This document shows, piece by piece, positions 16,678 to 24,862 of a DNA stretch of 64,000 bases. The stretch lies in the NCBI GenBank assembly GCA_938028665.1, contig CALIMB010000022.1, forward strand, positions 1 to 64,000, read 5' to 3'. Each line of letters opens with the position of its first letter. Within the stretch, counting starts at the first letter, position 1. The DNA is from an uncultured Thermomicrobium sp. (lineage in GTDB: Bacteria > Chloroflexota > Chloroflexia > Thermomicrobiales > Thermomicrobiaceae). Made by a program: the position numbers and the translations under genes. The notes under the pieces were generated by a model, which was given only the letters and a program-made list of their open reading frames with translations, was not told the origin of the DNA and searched no databases.

Positions 16678-17787
16678 CTAGCGGAGGGAGCGTGCCACTC
16701 CCACAGCTTCATCGGCGCTGAGATGCCCGCTGACGACATGAAGGATACCACGTTCTTGCCAGAGGACGGCTACTCCGTCAGGCGACTCAATCAGGAGCCC
16801 GGTGGTGCCGCGAAGTGAGATCGACCGCGACGTTGCTTCCTCTGGGAGAGGAATAATCAGCGTCTGCCGCCAGTCGCGTACGGCACGGATTTGGGCAACG
16901 ACGTCAGGCGGAAGTCCGGGAAGCATCAAGAGATCTTCGCGTAGCAGTTCCGGATCGATCTCAGCCGGGAGTTCAAGCACTGGGCTTTCAAGCTCGGCGA
17001 TGACAAGCGCATGCGCGTCGTTGGTCTGCCACACTTGGGCAGCACTTGCTGGAATGGCAACTGCAACCGTAACGGTTGGTGTCACGGTTGGATCAGGCAG
17101 GCTCGCGAAACGCAGTCCGAGTGCAGTAAGGGCTTGTTGGACGCGCGCGACGTCGATCGTCGCCTCCGTGCGGCGCTCATCACCGACTAAATAGCGTGGC
17201 GAAATCTCAGAATACGCAGCGGGGAGTTTATCCGGCACGAGCGGTGTGCGCCCAAGATGGGTGGCAGCTTCCTCAAGGGAAGCTACTTCGCGAACGCCTT
17301 CTGTGGGCTCCTTTGGAGTAACTTGCAATGCTTGTGCAAACTGCTCACGGAACGCTGCACGGTTTTCTTCGGGAATCGCCTGAAGTTGGGCCCCTAGGGC
17401 TTCCACAGTACCGGCTGGAATCGTGATCGCCGCGAACTGCTGGACGCGGAAGCGTTGCACGAGTTGTTCGGCTAGGGCACCGACGGGGGCGACCCAGACA
17501 AGTAAGGCGATGGTTGTTGTGATGGCGAACGCCAAAGCCGGGATACGGAAACGGCGCATGGTGGACTCCTTCCCTCTTTGTGACGATACCACGAGCAGGG
17601 CGCTGGGTGCACTCTCTAGTGCAGCAAGAGCCCGCACAGCAAAGTCGGCATGCTCTCGTAAACGAGCAAGCCGGTTCTGGCACGCGACGCAGGTGTCGAC
17701 ATGGAGACGAATATTTGGGTCATCGCGCGTCTCCAGATAGTAACGCAACCGCCCTTCGGATGGGCACTTCCTTGGCCAGAGTCGCAC
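16678..17787 (-). CDS. Membrane anti-sigma factor with zinc-finger N-terminus
   Basis: A 369-residue protein likely to hold the adjacent ECF sigma factor at the membrane. The N-terminus has HVDTCVACQ at about 29-37, the H-x3-C-x2-C motif of zinc-binding anti-sigma domains. One membrane segment spans about 82-100, and the remaining 260 residues would be outside the cell. The outer part contains a region resembling DUF4367-type sensor domains (TPLVPDKLP and RGTTGLLIESPDGVAVLWQE). The start is GTG 17787 with GAGGAGGT well spaced upstream. It follows the sigma gene by 21 bases. The signal sensed is unknown. Confidence 0.82.
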   Translation of the reverse strand: MRLWPRKCPSEGRLRYYLETRDDPNIRLHVDTCVACQNRLARLREHADFAVRALAALESAPSALLVVSSQRGKESTMRRFRIPALAFAITTTIALLVWVAPVGALAEQLVQRFRVQQFAAITIPAGTVEALGAQLQAIPEENRAAFREQFAQALQVTPKEPTEGVREVASLEEAATHLGRTPLVPDKLPAAYSEISPRYLVGDERRTEATIDVARVQQALTALGLRFASLPDPTVTPTVTVAVAIPASAAQVWQTNDAHALVIAELESPVLELPAEIDPELLREDLLMLPGLPPDVVAQIRAVRDWRQTLIIPLPEEATSRSISLRGTTGLLIESPDGVAVLWQERGILHVVSGHLSADEAVGVARSLR

Positions 17788-17808
17788 TGTCCCACCTCCT
17801 CTCGAACG

Positions 17809-18384
17809 CTAGCCTGTGCGGCTGAGTGCCTCGTACCGCTCGCGGAAACGACGTTCAGCACGGGCAAGTAAAGTACCGAGCGAGCTCAAACGAATTCCCA
17901 GCGTTGTGGCGATCTCCTCATAGTTGAGACCGCTCGCGCGCAGTGCCAGGAGTGTCCGATCACGGTCCGAAAGCTGGTCGAGTACAGCTCGCACCAGCGC
18001 AGCAGTTTCAGCACGCTCGCACCCTTCGTCAAGCCGTTGTTGCCGGTGCAGCCACTCGAGGCGCAACCATCGAGTCCAGTGGAATTGGGCGCGGCGCTGA
18101 CTACGGAGAACGTTTAGTGCCGTATTCGTCGTCACACGGGCCAGCCAGAGTCGCAGCGCTTGCGGCCCCTCTAGTGCTGGTGGTTGGTAGAACAGGCGGA
18201 AAAAGACCTCTTGGCAGACGTCTTCTGCATCTTCGGCGGAACCAACGATACGGAGTGCAATGCGTGAAACAAGCGGCCGATACCGCTCGTAGAGGGTCGT
18301 GAACGCTTCCTCCTGTCCTCGGCGAATTGCCTCGAGGAGATCCTCGTCGCGTTGGCTTGTCACGAGCGGCACCGCCATACGCAC
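17809..18384 (-). CDS. ECF-type RNA polymerase sigma factor
   Basis: A 191-residue extracytoplasmic-function sigma factor. Region 2 includes DAEDVCQEVFFRLF at about 53-66, which binds the core enzyme and the -10 box. Region 4 contains LSDRDRTLLALRASGLNYEEIATTLGI at about 136-162, the helix-turn-helix for the -35 box. The start is GTG 18384, eight bases after AGGAGG; ATG 18378 is possible. The anti-sigma gene follows at once, and a low-complexity lipoprotein gene lies upstream on the same strand, so all three may form one operon. Many ECF operons control themselves, but no repeated target promoter could be confirmed by eye. Confidence 0.93.
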   Translation of the reverse strand: MRMAVPLVTSQRDEDLLEAIRRGQEEAFTTLYERYRPLVSRIALRIVGSAEDAEDVCQEVFFRLFYQPPALEGPQALRLWLARVTTNTALNVLRSQRRAQFHWTRWLRLEWLHRQQRLDEGCERAETAALVRAVLDQLSDRDRTLLALRASGLNYEEIATTLGIRLSSLGTLLARAERRFRERYEALSRTG

Positions 18385-18507
18385 CGCACTGGCCTCCTAC
18401 TCTAGAGAAACACCGCTGGGGCTAATTGTGTGACACCCTGCACCAGCGGCTCGAATGGACTGGAGGTCGTTCAGTAACTTTGCCTTGTTTCTCTTCCCCA
18501 TTTCAAG

Positions 18508-18837
18508 TTAAGGCGTTGCAGTAGCAGCTGGAGTACGTGCCGGACTCGGTGTGGCGTGTGGTGTCCCGACAGGTGAGGCAGCTGGAGTTGCCGCAGGTGT
18601 CCGTGCTGGCGTTGCCGCTGGTGTGTGCGCCGGTGTTGTCGTTGGTGTCCTGGCTGGCGTCGCGTGCGAAGTTGCCTCGGGAGAAGCTGCAAGTGTGCCT
18701 GGTGCAGCGGCCGGGGTCGCAGCACGGGTCGTTATCGGCGTGGCTGCACCACCACCACGACAGGCAGCAGTAGTGACGAGAACCAAAGTCAGGAGGGCGA
18801 TCGCGATCGCCATGGTCCGAGGCATTGGCATCTTCAT
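18508..18837 (-). CDS. Small lipoprotein with Thr/Pro/Ala repeat tail
   Basis: A 109-residue protein made of a signal peptide and a repetitive tail. The signal peptide (about residues 1-25, with hydrophobic core IAIALLTLVLVTT) ends in the lipobox TAAC, so the protein is probably lipid-anchored. The rest is almost only Thr, Pro and Ala with scattered Ser, His and Arg, in units such as TPAAT, TPART and TPAHT. Such mucin-like segments are often glycosylated or span the cell wall, which is an inference. ATG 18837 has AAGGGGGT ten bases upstream. No folded domain is present. The stop is 123 bases before the sigma factor gene on the same strand. Confidence 0.6.
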   Translation of the reverse strand: MKMPMPRTMAIAIALLTLVLVTTAACRGGGAATPITTRAATPAAAPGTLAASPEATSHATPARTPTTTPAHTPAATPARTPAATPAASPVGTPHATPSPARTPAATATP

Positions 18838-18889
18838 GTCTGTCGGCACCCCCTTACTTTGCTGCTTCGGCCTGCACCAATGCCTTCGC

Positions 18890-18908
18890 CTCCGGCCGTT
18901 CGCCGGAG
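18890..18908. promoter_or_regulatory. Stem-loop between divergent lipoprotein genes
   Basis: Seven-base arms CTCCGGC and GCCGGAG with a 5-nt loop lie 53 bases before the minus-strand lipoprotein start. It could be a leader hairpin or protein site. No T run follows on either strand. Confidence 0.3.
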
Positions 18909-19056
18909 CAAGGTCGATTAACCGTGCTCCATTTCCTGAGAACACCGGACGCCGGCCCGATATGACAGCTGGAGATACCGGCTGACTGTGGTAGAGTCGG
19001 CGTTAGCAGTGGACAGGGGTTGCTCTACCGGGGGTATGTTGAAGAGGACAGGAGCA

Positions 19057-19707
19057 ATGCGGTTGTGGAGACACCTGATCGGGCTTGCGCTTGGATCGTT
19101 TATTGCAGTTGCGTGTCAGTTCGGTGGCGGGACGGCCACACCGACTCCGGCGAGTATCACCGCAACCCAGGTGGTGACCCAGCAAGCTACTCCAGCACCG
19201 ACCCCTGTGGTGACAATGTCCCCTGGAGCGATTGTGCTCAAGCCACCGGATCTCATCGTGCGCGCGGCGGCCGGTGAGCAGATGGCGACAATCGGGCCTT
19301 TCTTCTGGGTTCTGGAGTCCGGCTTTGCTGGGGAGACCACTGCACCGGGGATCGTCTTGCCAAGTGAGCACCCGTTAGGCGTGACGGTGGGTGAGGAGCT
19401 CCACCTTTCGTTTGCGGAGGAGCGGCCACCGCAGAGTGTGAAGCTCGCGGTCTATCCCCAAGAAGGGAACTTTGACCACATTGCTGCGGATCCAAATTCC
19501 CGGAAGGGATTCGTGGTCAAGACCGATCCGATCTTGACGGCTGAGCCGACACAGCAAGGGGCGGCCTTTGGCTGGACGGTGCCCCAACTTCCTTCTGGTG
19601 CGTACTTTCTCCGGGTGGAGGTGGAGTGGCCACAGCATCCCAAGAATCCGCGTCCGGATAAGACACCGAGGGCTGTCTATGTGTTCTGGGTGCAAATCAG
19701 CTCATGA
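19057..19707 (+). CDS. Lipoprotein with Thr/Pro linker and beta-rich domain
   Basis: A predicted lipoprotein of about 216 residues. The signal peptide has the hydrophobic core LIGLALGSFIAVA and a lipobox cysteine at about residue 20. A Thr/Pro/Ala/Gln-rich linker follows (about 27-55), then a globular domain of about 150 residues without cysteines. That domain, with GEELHLSFAEERPPQSVKL and LPSGAYFLRVEVEW, looks like a beta-sandwich, but no family is recognised. ATG 19057 was chosen because GGAG sits just upstream and the signal peptide starts there; ATG 19036 would add seven residues. Two small membrane proteins follow at once, suggesting one cell-envelope module. Confidence 0.65.
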   Translation: MRLWRHLIGLALGSFIAVACQFGGGTATPTPASITATQVVTQQATPAPTPVVTMSPGAIVLKPPDLIVRAAAGEQMATIGPFFWVLESGFAGETTAPGIVLPSEHPLGVTVGEELHLSFAEERPPQSVKLAVYPQEGNFDHIAADPNSRKGFVVKTDPILTAEPTQQGAAFGWTVPQLPSGAYFLRVEVEWPQHPKNPRPDKTPRAVYVFWVQISS

Positions 19708-19716
19708 GAGGAACTG

Positions 19717-20055
19717 ATGCTGGGGAATGAGGGGATACCAGCAGGCTTGCTGATCGCGAGCTTGCTCGGTAGCATGCTGGGGTTAGGCTGGCACGCGCTG
19801 TTCGGTCGTCGACTCTGGCAGCTGCCGGTCTATTGGTTCGGCGGTGTGATCGGGTTTCTCGGAGGTATCGTGGCAAGTGGGGTTCTGGGCCGAGCGTTCT
19901 ACCGGCTCGGTACCGTCCCTCTGGTGGAAAGCACGCTTGGTGCCATCTTCGTCCTCATCCTCCTGTGGCTGTTTACGACGCCAGCTGAGCGACCACAACG
20001 GTGGAGCGTTGGTCCTCGTATGCAAGAGCCGGAGCGACCAGAGGGGAAGGGGTAG
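19717..20055 (+). CDS. Small membrane protein, three helices, unknown function
   Basis: A 112-residue protein with three predicted membrane helices, at about 8-28, 38-58 and 70-88, rich in Gly and Leu, and a short charged tail. The pattern GLLIASLLGSMLGLGWHALFG resembles small glycine-rich membrane proteins, but no family is recognised. It starts nine bases after the lipoprotein stop and ends three bases before the next gene, so all three genes are one operon. No metal ligand or catalytic motif is seen. Confidence 0.6.
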   Translation: MLGNEGIPAGLLIASLLGSMLGLGWHALFGRRLWQLPVYWFGGVIGFLGGIVASGVLGRAFYRLGTVPLVESTLGAIFVLILLWLFTTPAERPQRWSVGPRMQEPERPEGKG

Positions 20056-20058
20056 GGG

Positions 20059-20433
20059 ATGCGGCGCGGCTGGATCTGGGTCATCGCCGGTGGGTTGCTC
20101 GCACTGTTCGTCATCCTCTTTGTCATCCTGTATCTCCTTGGGGGAGCAGAGCAGTCGCCGCTCGAGCGGGTCCGTGACATTGCTGTCATCTTCCTCGCGT
20201 TGGCAACGGTGCTTGTGGTCCTGTTGTTAGGGACACTCGTCGGCGTGGCGATTTGGCTTGGCCTCTTGATTCGCGATCACCTCATTCCACTCTTGGCAGC
20301 AGCGACCGAGACGATGACCAAAGCGAAAGGGACAGTCGAGTTTGTTGGGGAAGCAGTGGCGAGGCCGATCGTTCGAACCTATGGCCGTGTTGCGGGTTTG
20401 CGCGCGCTGATTCGCTCGCTGACGCGGCAGTAG
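20059..20433 (+). CDS. Small membrane protein, two helices, unknown function
   Basis: A 124-residue protein with two hydrophobic helices (about 5-28 and 38-70) and an amphipathic C-terminal half containing TETMTKAKGTVEFVGEAVARP. The N-terminus MRRGWIWVIAGGLLALFVIL suggests an N-in orientation. A GAGGGGAAGGGGT ribosome site lies just before ATG 20059. It is the last gene of the envelope module, and a probable terminator follows at 20595. The function is unknown; a role in scaffolding or membrane shape is only a guess. Confidence 0.6.
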   Translation: MRRGWIWVIAGGLLALFVILFVILYLLGGAEQSPLERVRDIAVIFLALATVLVVLLLGTLVGVAIWLGLLIRDHLIPLLAAATETMTKAKGTVEFVGEAVARPIVRTYGRVAGLRALIRSLTRQ

Positions 20434-20957
20434 CCTTGTCCTTGTCGCTTCTTCCGGCTTCAGTCAGGTGCCTGATCGAGACCCAAATGCTGCAGTGAGC
20501 TGCAGGCGCGAGTTCTGGACACATGCCTTGGGCGTTGCAGGCAATCCTGGTCAGAAAGCAGACAGAGACTGAGAAGTTGAATCTTCTCCGGGCGGCGAGG
20601 GGCCCTCTCGCTTATTCTTTCGCCTCCAGTGTCTTTCTGGTAGCCATACGAACGCGGGATTGGAGAGCGGCTGGTAATAGTTAGTCCTGTACCTCGGACC
20701 GCCTCGATCTGAATCCAGACGGTAGCAGGCTCTGTACCCATTGCGGGTGCGTCCTAGCTGCTTCGTCGTGTCCACTGCAGGCGGATAGCCGCAGCACAGG
20801 CATGGTACCTTGGTCATGCTCCTCGGTCGAGCTAGCCACTTGCGGACAGGAGGAGTAGACTCCTGCACCACGGGTTGGTGTTGGGAAAGCACCATGCTTC
20901 CTTTGGCTCCGAGTCAAGCGAAAGGGAGCGATGCCAGCACAAGAAAGATAGGAGAGG
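20434..20957. other. Gene-free stretch before mgtC-like gene (524 bp)
   Basis: No gene is supported. It contains a terminator at 20595-20620 and a small stem with CTGCAG arms at 20490-20505. The remaining 340 bases could be a leader for the mgtC-like gene, but no M-box or yybP-ykoY consensus was recognised. Confidence 0.5.
20595..20620 (+). terminator. Intrinsic terminator after the envelope module
   Basis: GCGAGGG and CTCTCGC (one G-T pair) form a 7-bp stem with a 3-nt loop at 20595-20611, followed by TTATTCTTT. It would end plus-strand transcripts from 19057-20433. Confidence 0.6.
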
Positions 20958-21446
20958 GTGATGCTCAGCGAAACCGAAGCAGCTGTTCGCCTTGTCATCG
21001 CGCTCCTGCTGGGTGGCTTGCTCGGTTTCGAACGTGAGCTGAGCGCCAAACCGGCCGGACTTCGGACGCACATGCTGGTCGCTGAGGGCTCGGCGCTGTT
21101 CATGGTCTGTGCTATGCTCCTCATGCAGCAATTCTCCCAGCCTGCCGCAGGGATCCTCATCGATCCGAGTCGCATTGGATCGACCATTGTGACCGGGGTG
21201 GGGTTTCTGGGTGGCGGGATGATCCTGCGTTCGCGCGACCGTGTCTACGGTCTGACGACAGCTGCTGGGATCTGGGTTGCGGCGGCGATTGGCATGCTGG
21301 TTGGGGCAGGCTATTACGTGATCGGTATTCTTGGCACGCTCCTGGCTGTTGCGACGATTGTCCTAGTGCGTCGGCTGGAGCAGTATCTGCGGATTCCGGA
21401 ACGCCTGCGCGAGCGGCCAATCGACGAGCTCTCGGTGGAGGAGTAA
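20958..21446 (+). CDS. MgtC/SapB family membrane protein
   Basis: A 162-residue membrane protein with four or five helices. It has the N-terminal signature LLLGGLLGFERE, the region KPAGLRTHMLVAEGSALF, and VTGVGFLGGGMILR with GLTTAAGIWVAAAIGM, all typical of MgtC/SapB/YhiD. In pathogens MgtC limits F-type ATPase and supports growth at low magnesium; in free-living bacteria the role is less clear. ATG 20958 follows AGGAGAGGGTG. It may be transcribed together with the DUF488 gene, which begins four bases after its stop. The C-terminal ACT-like domain of long MgtC forms is missing. Confidence 0.9.
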   Translation: MMLSETEAAVRLVIALLLGGLLGFERELSAKPAGLRTHMLVAEGSALFMVCAMLLMQQFSQPAAGILIDPSRIGSTIVTGVGFLGGGMILRSRDRVYGLTTAAGIWVAAAIGMLVGAGYYVIGILGTLLAVATIVLVRRLEQYLRIPERLRERPIDELSVEE

Positions 21447-21450
21447 TGTC

Positions 21451-21891
21451 ATGACGATCCGGATCAAGCGGGTCTACGATCCTGTCGAGCCGAGTGACGG
21501 CGAACGGTACCTAGTCGAACGACTGTGGCCGCGCGGGGTGCGTCGCGACGAACTCGTGATAACGGCATGGTTGCGCGCGGTTGCACCAAGCGATGCCTTG
21601 CGACGATGGTATGCTCATGATCCAGCCAAGTGGTCAGAGTTCCAACAGCGCTATCAAGAGGAACTTCTTGCCCGGCCGCGGGAATGGAAGCCGTTGCTTG
21701 AAGCGGCGCGTCGTGGACCGATCACTCTCCTCTACAGCGCGCGGGATAGGGTGCACAATAGTGCAGTCGTGCTTCGGGCGTTCCTCGAGGAATGGTTACA
21801 TAGTGCTGGTGAGGGGCATGACGAAGCAACCACGCTTGGCCGCTGCACTGAACGCAAGGCGAGGGTCGAGGACGAGCGGACCGCTCGCTGA
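21451..21891 (+). CDS. DUF488 family protein with C-terminal extension
   Basis: A 146-residue protein of the DUF488 (YeaO-like) family. The first 118 residues carry the signature VYDPVEPSDGERYLVERLWPRGV and TLLYSARDRVHNSAVVL. Members are small cytosolic proteins without an established activity. The last 28 residues are charged, unlike the family, and overlap the end of acoX on the other strand by 96 bases. The shared stretch suggests either a late stop codon in this gene or real convergent overlap. It starts four bases after the mgtC-like stop, so both are probably on one transcript. Confidence 0.85.
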   Translation: MTIRIKRVYDPVEPSDGERYLVERLWPRGVRRDELVITAWLRAVAPSDALRRWYAHDPAKWSEFQQRYQEELLARPREWKPLLEAARRGPITLLYSARDRVHNSAVVLRAFLEEWLHSAGEGHDEATTLGRCTERKARVEDERTAR

Positions 21892-22815
21892 GAGGCGGAC
21901 GGTGACGCGATGACTGTCTTCGATGCGGAGCTCGCGCTCACCGTCGAGGGCTAATATGCAGGGCCGTTGCTCGATGACGATCTCGTCGCCCGGGCTCACC
22001 ATGTTCCAAGCTCGGACCGGGACTGTTGTCACCAGACCGGGAGCGAGCGGGACGGTCACGCAAACTGAGCCTGTCCCGAACTCCACCAATGCACCGGTTG
22101 GCGAAGGGATCGGGCAGAGTGCCGCTGCCACCGCTGCTAAGCCGATAACGCCGGGGATCACACGCGAGACAATCACCTGTTGGACGGTGTTTGGGTCCCA
22201 GATAGCGCGTGCGCCCAGAAAGCGCTCACGGGATACGGCAACATCAATGAGCGCGATGTCGACAAGAGTCCCATCGATCCAAACCTCGAGACACGGTCGT
22301 CGCTCAAGGCAGGTCTCGTCCAACTGGCCTGCTGCAAGGAGCCCTGCTGCAAGACCTGCGATAGTGCCGTCTACGAGGTAGGGAAAGACGTTGTTCGTGC
22401 CGGTGGCGATCGGTACGAGCGGCAGTTCCCGACAGCCGCGTGCTACTGCGCGGTTCGTTCCGTCACCGCCCAGAGTAATGACGCAGGCCACACCGTGTGC
22501 GGCGAGCCAACTCGCTGCCTGCTCAGAATCGCTTGCCGTGAAGGTGCAAGCGACGGGAATGGGTACCAGCTCCAGATCGAATCGGCTGTTCTCAGCAGCT
22601 CGTGTGACGATTCCAAACGAGTCTGGAAGATAATAGACACGGCGCACACCCATGGCGGTGAGGCCGGCAAGCGCCCGACGAACAATACGGACCTTCTCTT
22701 GGTTGTCGAACGTCGAGGCGAGCGCAACCAGCCGCCGGACATCCTTGCCGGCGGCAGGATTGGCGATGATGCCAACCGTTCCCGGTGCCCTGCTTGCTTG
22801 TTGTCTCTCGCTCAC
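21796..22815 (-). CDS. acoX: AcoX-type NAD kinase-like protein of the aco operon
   Basis: A 339-residue member of the ATP-NAD kinase/AcoX family. It has IIANPAAGKDVRR at the N-terminus and the diagnostic GGDGTNRAV at about residue 117, followed by PIATGTNNVFP. AcoX is commonly encoded beside acetoin dehydrogenase, where its exact job is unresolved. The start is GTG 22815, overlapping the acoB stop as GTGA, so translation is coupled. The C-terminal part overlaps the DUF488 gene on the opposite strand. No acoL (E3) follows, so this is the last aco gene of the operon. Its presence argues that the E1 genes upstream are acoA/acoB rather than pyruvate dehydrogenase. Confidence 0.87.
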   Translation of the reverse strand: MSERQQASRAPGTVGIIANPAAGKDVRRLVALASTFDNQEKVRIVRRALAGLTAMGVRRVYYLPDSFGIVTRAAENSRFDLELVPIPVACTFTASDSEQAASWLAAHGVACVITLGGDGTNRAVARGCRELPLVPIATGTNNVFPYLVDGTIAGLAAGLLAAGQLDETCLERRPCLEVWIDGTLVDIALIDVAVSRERFLGARAIWDPNTVQQVIVSRVIPGVIGLAAVAAALCPIPSPTGALVEFGTGSVCVTVPLAPGLVTTVPVRAWNMVSPGDEIVIEQRPCILALDGERELRIEDSHRVTVRLSASGPLVLDPRLAFSAAAKRGCFVMPLTSTM

Positions 22816-23831
22816 ACAATCTCCCGAACAGCGGCGACGACGCGTTCCGGCGTCGGGATGTAATACCGTTCCAGGCTTGGGCTAAAGGGGACCGGCGTAT
22901 GTGGTGCCGTGACGAGCTTCACCGGTGCGTCCAGATAATCAAAGCCCTTGTCGACTGCGAGTGCAGCGATGTCCGCAGCGACTGAGCAGCGCGGGTTGTC
23001 CTCGTCGACGACGACCAAACGGCGGGTCTTGGCAAGCGAGCTGAGCACAGCGTCCTCATCGAGTGGCGAGAGTGAGCGGAGATCGACGACTTCAGCCTCG
23101 ATCCCTTCGCCGCTCAACCGCTTCGCAGCCTCGAGTGCGATATGCACCATCCGGGAGATGGCGACGATCGTGACGTCACTTCCCTCGCGCTTGACGTCGG
23201 CTTTGCCGATCGGCACGACGTAGTCTCCTTCGGGCACCTCACCAGTCATGTCGTACAGCATCTTGTGCTCGAAGAACATGACCGGATCATCGTCACGGAT
23301 AGCCGCGATGAGCAGCCCCTTTGCATCATAGGGTGTCGCGGGTGCAACCGCCTTGAGACCGGGCATGTGGGCAAAGACGGAATAGTGACAACCGGAGTGC
23401 TGTCCGGCGGCACCGAAGCCTGCGCCGATCATAGTGCGGATGACCATTGGCACCTTGGCCTTCCCACCAAACATATAGCGCAACTTTGCTCCTTGGTTGA
23501 AGATCTGATCCATACAAACACCGAAAAAGTCAACAAACATGAGCTCGGCGACTGGTCGAAGCCCTGTGACAGCTGCACCTACTGCAGCCCCGATGAAAGC
23601 AGCCTCGCTGATCGGGGTGTCAAGGACGCGCTGTCGCCCGAACTCACTCACGAGGCTCTTGGTGACGCCCAGCGGACCGCCCCAAGCTCCTTCCTGTTCG
23701 ATATGTTTGATGGTTGCTCCACCAGCGACGTCCTCGCCCATCAGAATGACGGTTGGATCACGCCGCATTTCGAGACGTAGCGCTTCGTTGATCGCCTGGC
23801 GATAACTAAGGACGCGCGTTGTTACGACCAT
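22812..23831 (-). CDS. acoB: Acetoin (or 2-oxo acid) dehydrogenase E1 beta
   Basis: The 339-residue beta chain of a thiamine-diphosphate E1 enzyme, which with AcoA cleaves acetoin and passes an acetyl group to lipoamide. It shows ILMGEDVA, DTPISEAAFIGAAVGAA, the E1-beta segment GQHSGCHYS, and DLRSLSPLDEDAV. The start at 23831 (VVTTRVLSYRQA) has GGGGAGGA eight bases upstream; a longer form is less likely. The gene overlaps acoX at its end and follows acoA by 19 bases. It could equally act on pyruvate or a branched oxo acid, but acoX and the form of AcoA favour acetoin. Confidence 0.9.
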   Translation of the reverse strand: MVVTTRVLSYRQAINEALRLEMRRDPTVILMGEDVAGGATIKHIEQEGAWGGPLGVTKSLVSEFGRQRVLDTPISEAAFIGAAVGAAVTGLRPVAELMFVDFFGVCMDQIFNQGAKLRYMFGGKAKVPMVIRTMIGAGFGAAGQHSGCHYSVFAHMPGLKAVAPATPYDAKGLLIAAIRDDDPVMFFEHKMLYDMTGEVPEGDYVVPIGKADVKREGSDVTIVAISRMVHIALEAAKRLSGEGIEAEVVDLRSLSPLDEDAVLSSLAKTRRLVVVDEDNPRCSVAADIAALAVDKGFDYLDAPVKLVTAPHTPVPFSPSLERYYIPTPERVVAAVREIV

Positions 23832-23850
23832 GGTGGAATTCCTCCCCTCG

Positions 23851-24843
23851 TCAGTGTCGGAAAGCGAGCTGCTCAACTGGGTAGCTCACGTAGACATCGG
23901 TGAGGCAGTCTTCGGGCGGTGGCAAGGGGCTCGACTCGGCGAAGCGCACTGCCTCGCTGATCTCGTGCTGGACTGCAGCATCGATTGCATCGAGCTCATC
24001 TTCGCTTAGGAGTCCCTGGCTCAAGACGGTCTCTCGGAAGCGCTGGATCGGATCACGCTGCCGGTAGGCTGCCTCCTCTTCGGGCGTGCGATACGAGACC
24101 GCATCTCCTTGGAAGTGTCCATAGTAGCGGAACGCGCGGCACTCGAGCAGCGTCGGTCCTTCCCCTCGTCGGGCACGGGCAATCGCTTCCCCAGCTGCCT
24201 CGTAGACTGCAAAGACATCAGTGCCATCTACGAGGACACCGGGCATATCGTAGGCAGCGGCCCGCGAAGCGATGTCCGGAGCGGCGCAGTGGTAGGTCCA
24301 GGGGGTCGATTCGGCGTAGAGGTTATTCTCGCAGACGAACACCACGGGAAGTTTCCAGATAGCAGCTAAGTTCATTGCTTCGTGAGTTGTTCCCTGCTCT
24401 GCTGCGCCGTCGCCTAAGAAGCAAACCGCTACCTGATCTGTGCCAAGAGTCTTGGCCATGAGACCGGCGCCGCAGGCTATTGGTGGCCCACCTCCCACAA
24501 TGCCGTTCGCGCCGAGCATTCCCTTGTCGACATCGGCAATGTGCATCGAGCCACCCTTGCCCTTGCAGACGCCGGTCGCCTTGCCGAAGAGCTCGGCCAT
24601 CATTGCCTTCACGTCTACACCTTTGGCAATACAGTGCCCGTGACCACGGTGCGTGCTCGTGATGTAATCGCGGTCCGTTAGATGGGCGCAGACTCCAACC
24701 GCAATCGCCTCCTCGCCAGCATAGAGATGGACAAAGCCAGGGAGCTTGCCGGCCGCAAACTCTTGAGCGACCCGATCCTCGAAGGCACGGATGAGCACCA
24801 TTCGCTCGTAGATCCAGCGAAGCTTCTCACGTGGGATCTCCAT
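23851..24843 (-). CDS. acoA: Acetoin (or 2-oxo acid) dehydrogenase E1 alpha
   Basis: The 330-residue alpha chain of the E1 component. The thiamine-diphosphate motif starts at GDGAAEQG and ends at the ENN of VVFVCENNLYAES, with 26-30 residues between. The segment FRYYGHFQGD is typical of AcoA (form GHFEGD), whereas pyruvate E1 alpha usually has GHSMSDP. The start is ATG 24843 (MEIPREKLRW), six bases after AGGAGG; ATG 24846 is the only close alternative. It is 19 bases after the end of the E2-like gene. Phosphorylation-type loops are not expected in bacteria. Substrate assignment to acetoin is by motif and neighbours. Confidence 0.9.
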   Translation of the reverse strand: MEIPREKLRWIYERMVLIRAFEDRVAQEFAAGKLPGFVHLYAGEEAIAVGVCAHLTDRDYITSTHRGHGHCIAKGVDVKAMMAELFGKATGVCKGKGGSMHIADVDKGMLGANGIVGGGPPIACGAGLMAKTLGTDQVAVCFLGDGAAEQGTTHEAMNLAAIWKLPVVFVCENNLYAESTPWTYHCAAPDIASRAAAYDMPGVLVDGTDVFAVYEAAGEAIARARRGEGPTLLECRAFRYYGHFQGDAVSYRTPEEEAAYRQRDPIQRFRETVLSQGLLSEDELDAIDAAVQHEISEAVRFAESSPLPPPEDCLTDVYVSYPVEQLAFRH

Positions 24844-24862
24844 CATGCACCTCCTACCCGAT

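Noticed and set aside
18551-18985. Plus-strand open frame of Val/Ala/Gly repeats
   Set aside because: It is the opposite-strand image of the Thr/Pro/Ala repeat lipoprotein gene, which has a signal peptide and ribosome site.
20434-20957. Magnesium or manganese riboswitch before the mgtC-like gene
   Set aside because: No M-box or yybP-ykoY consensus could be recognised.
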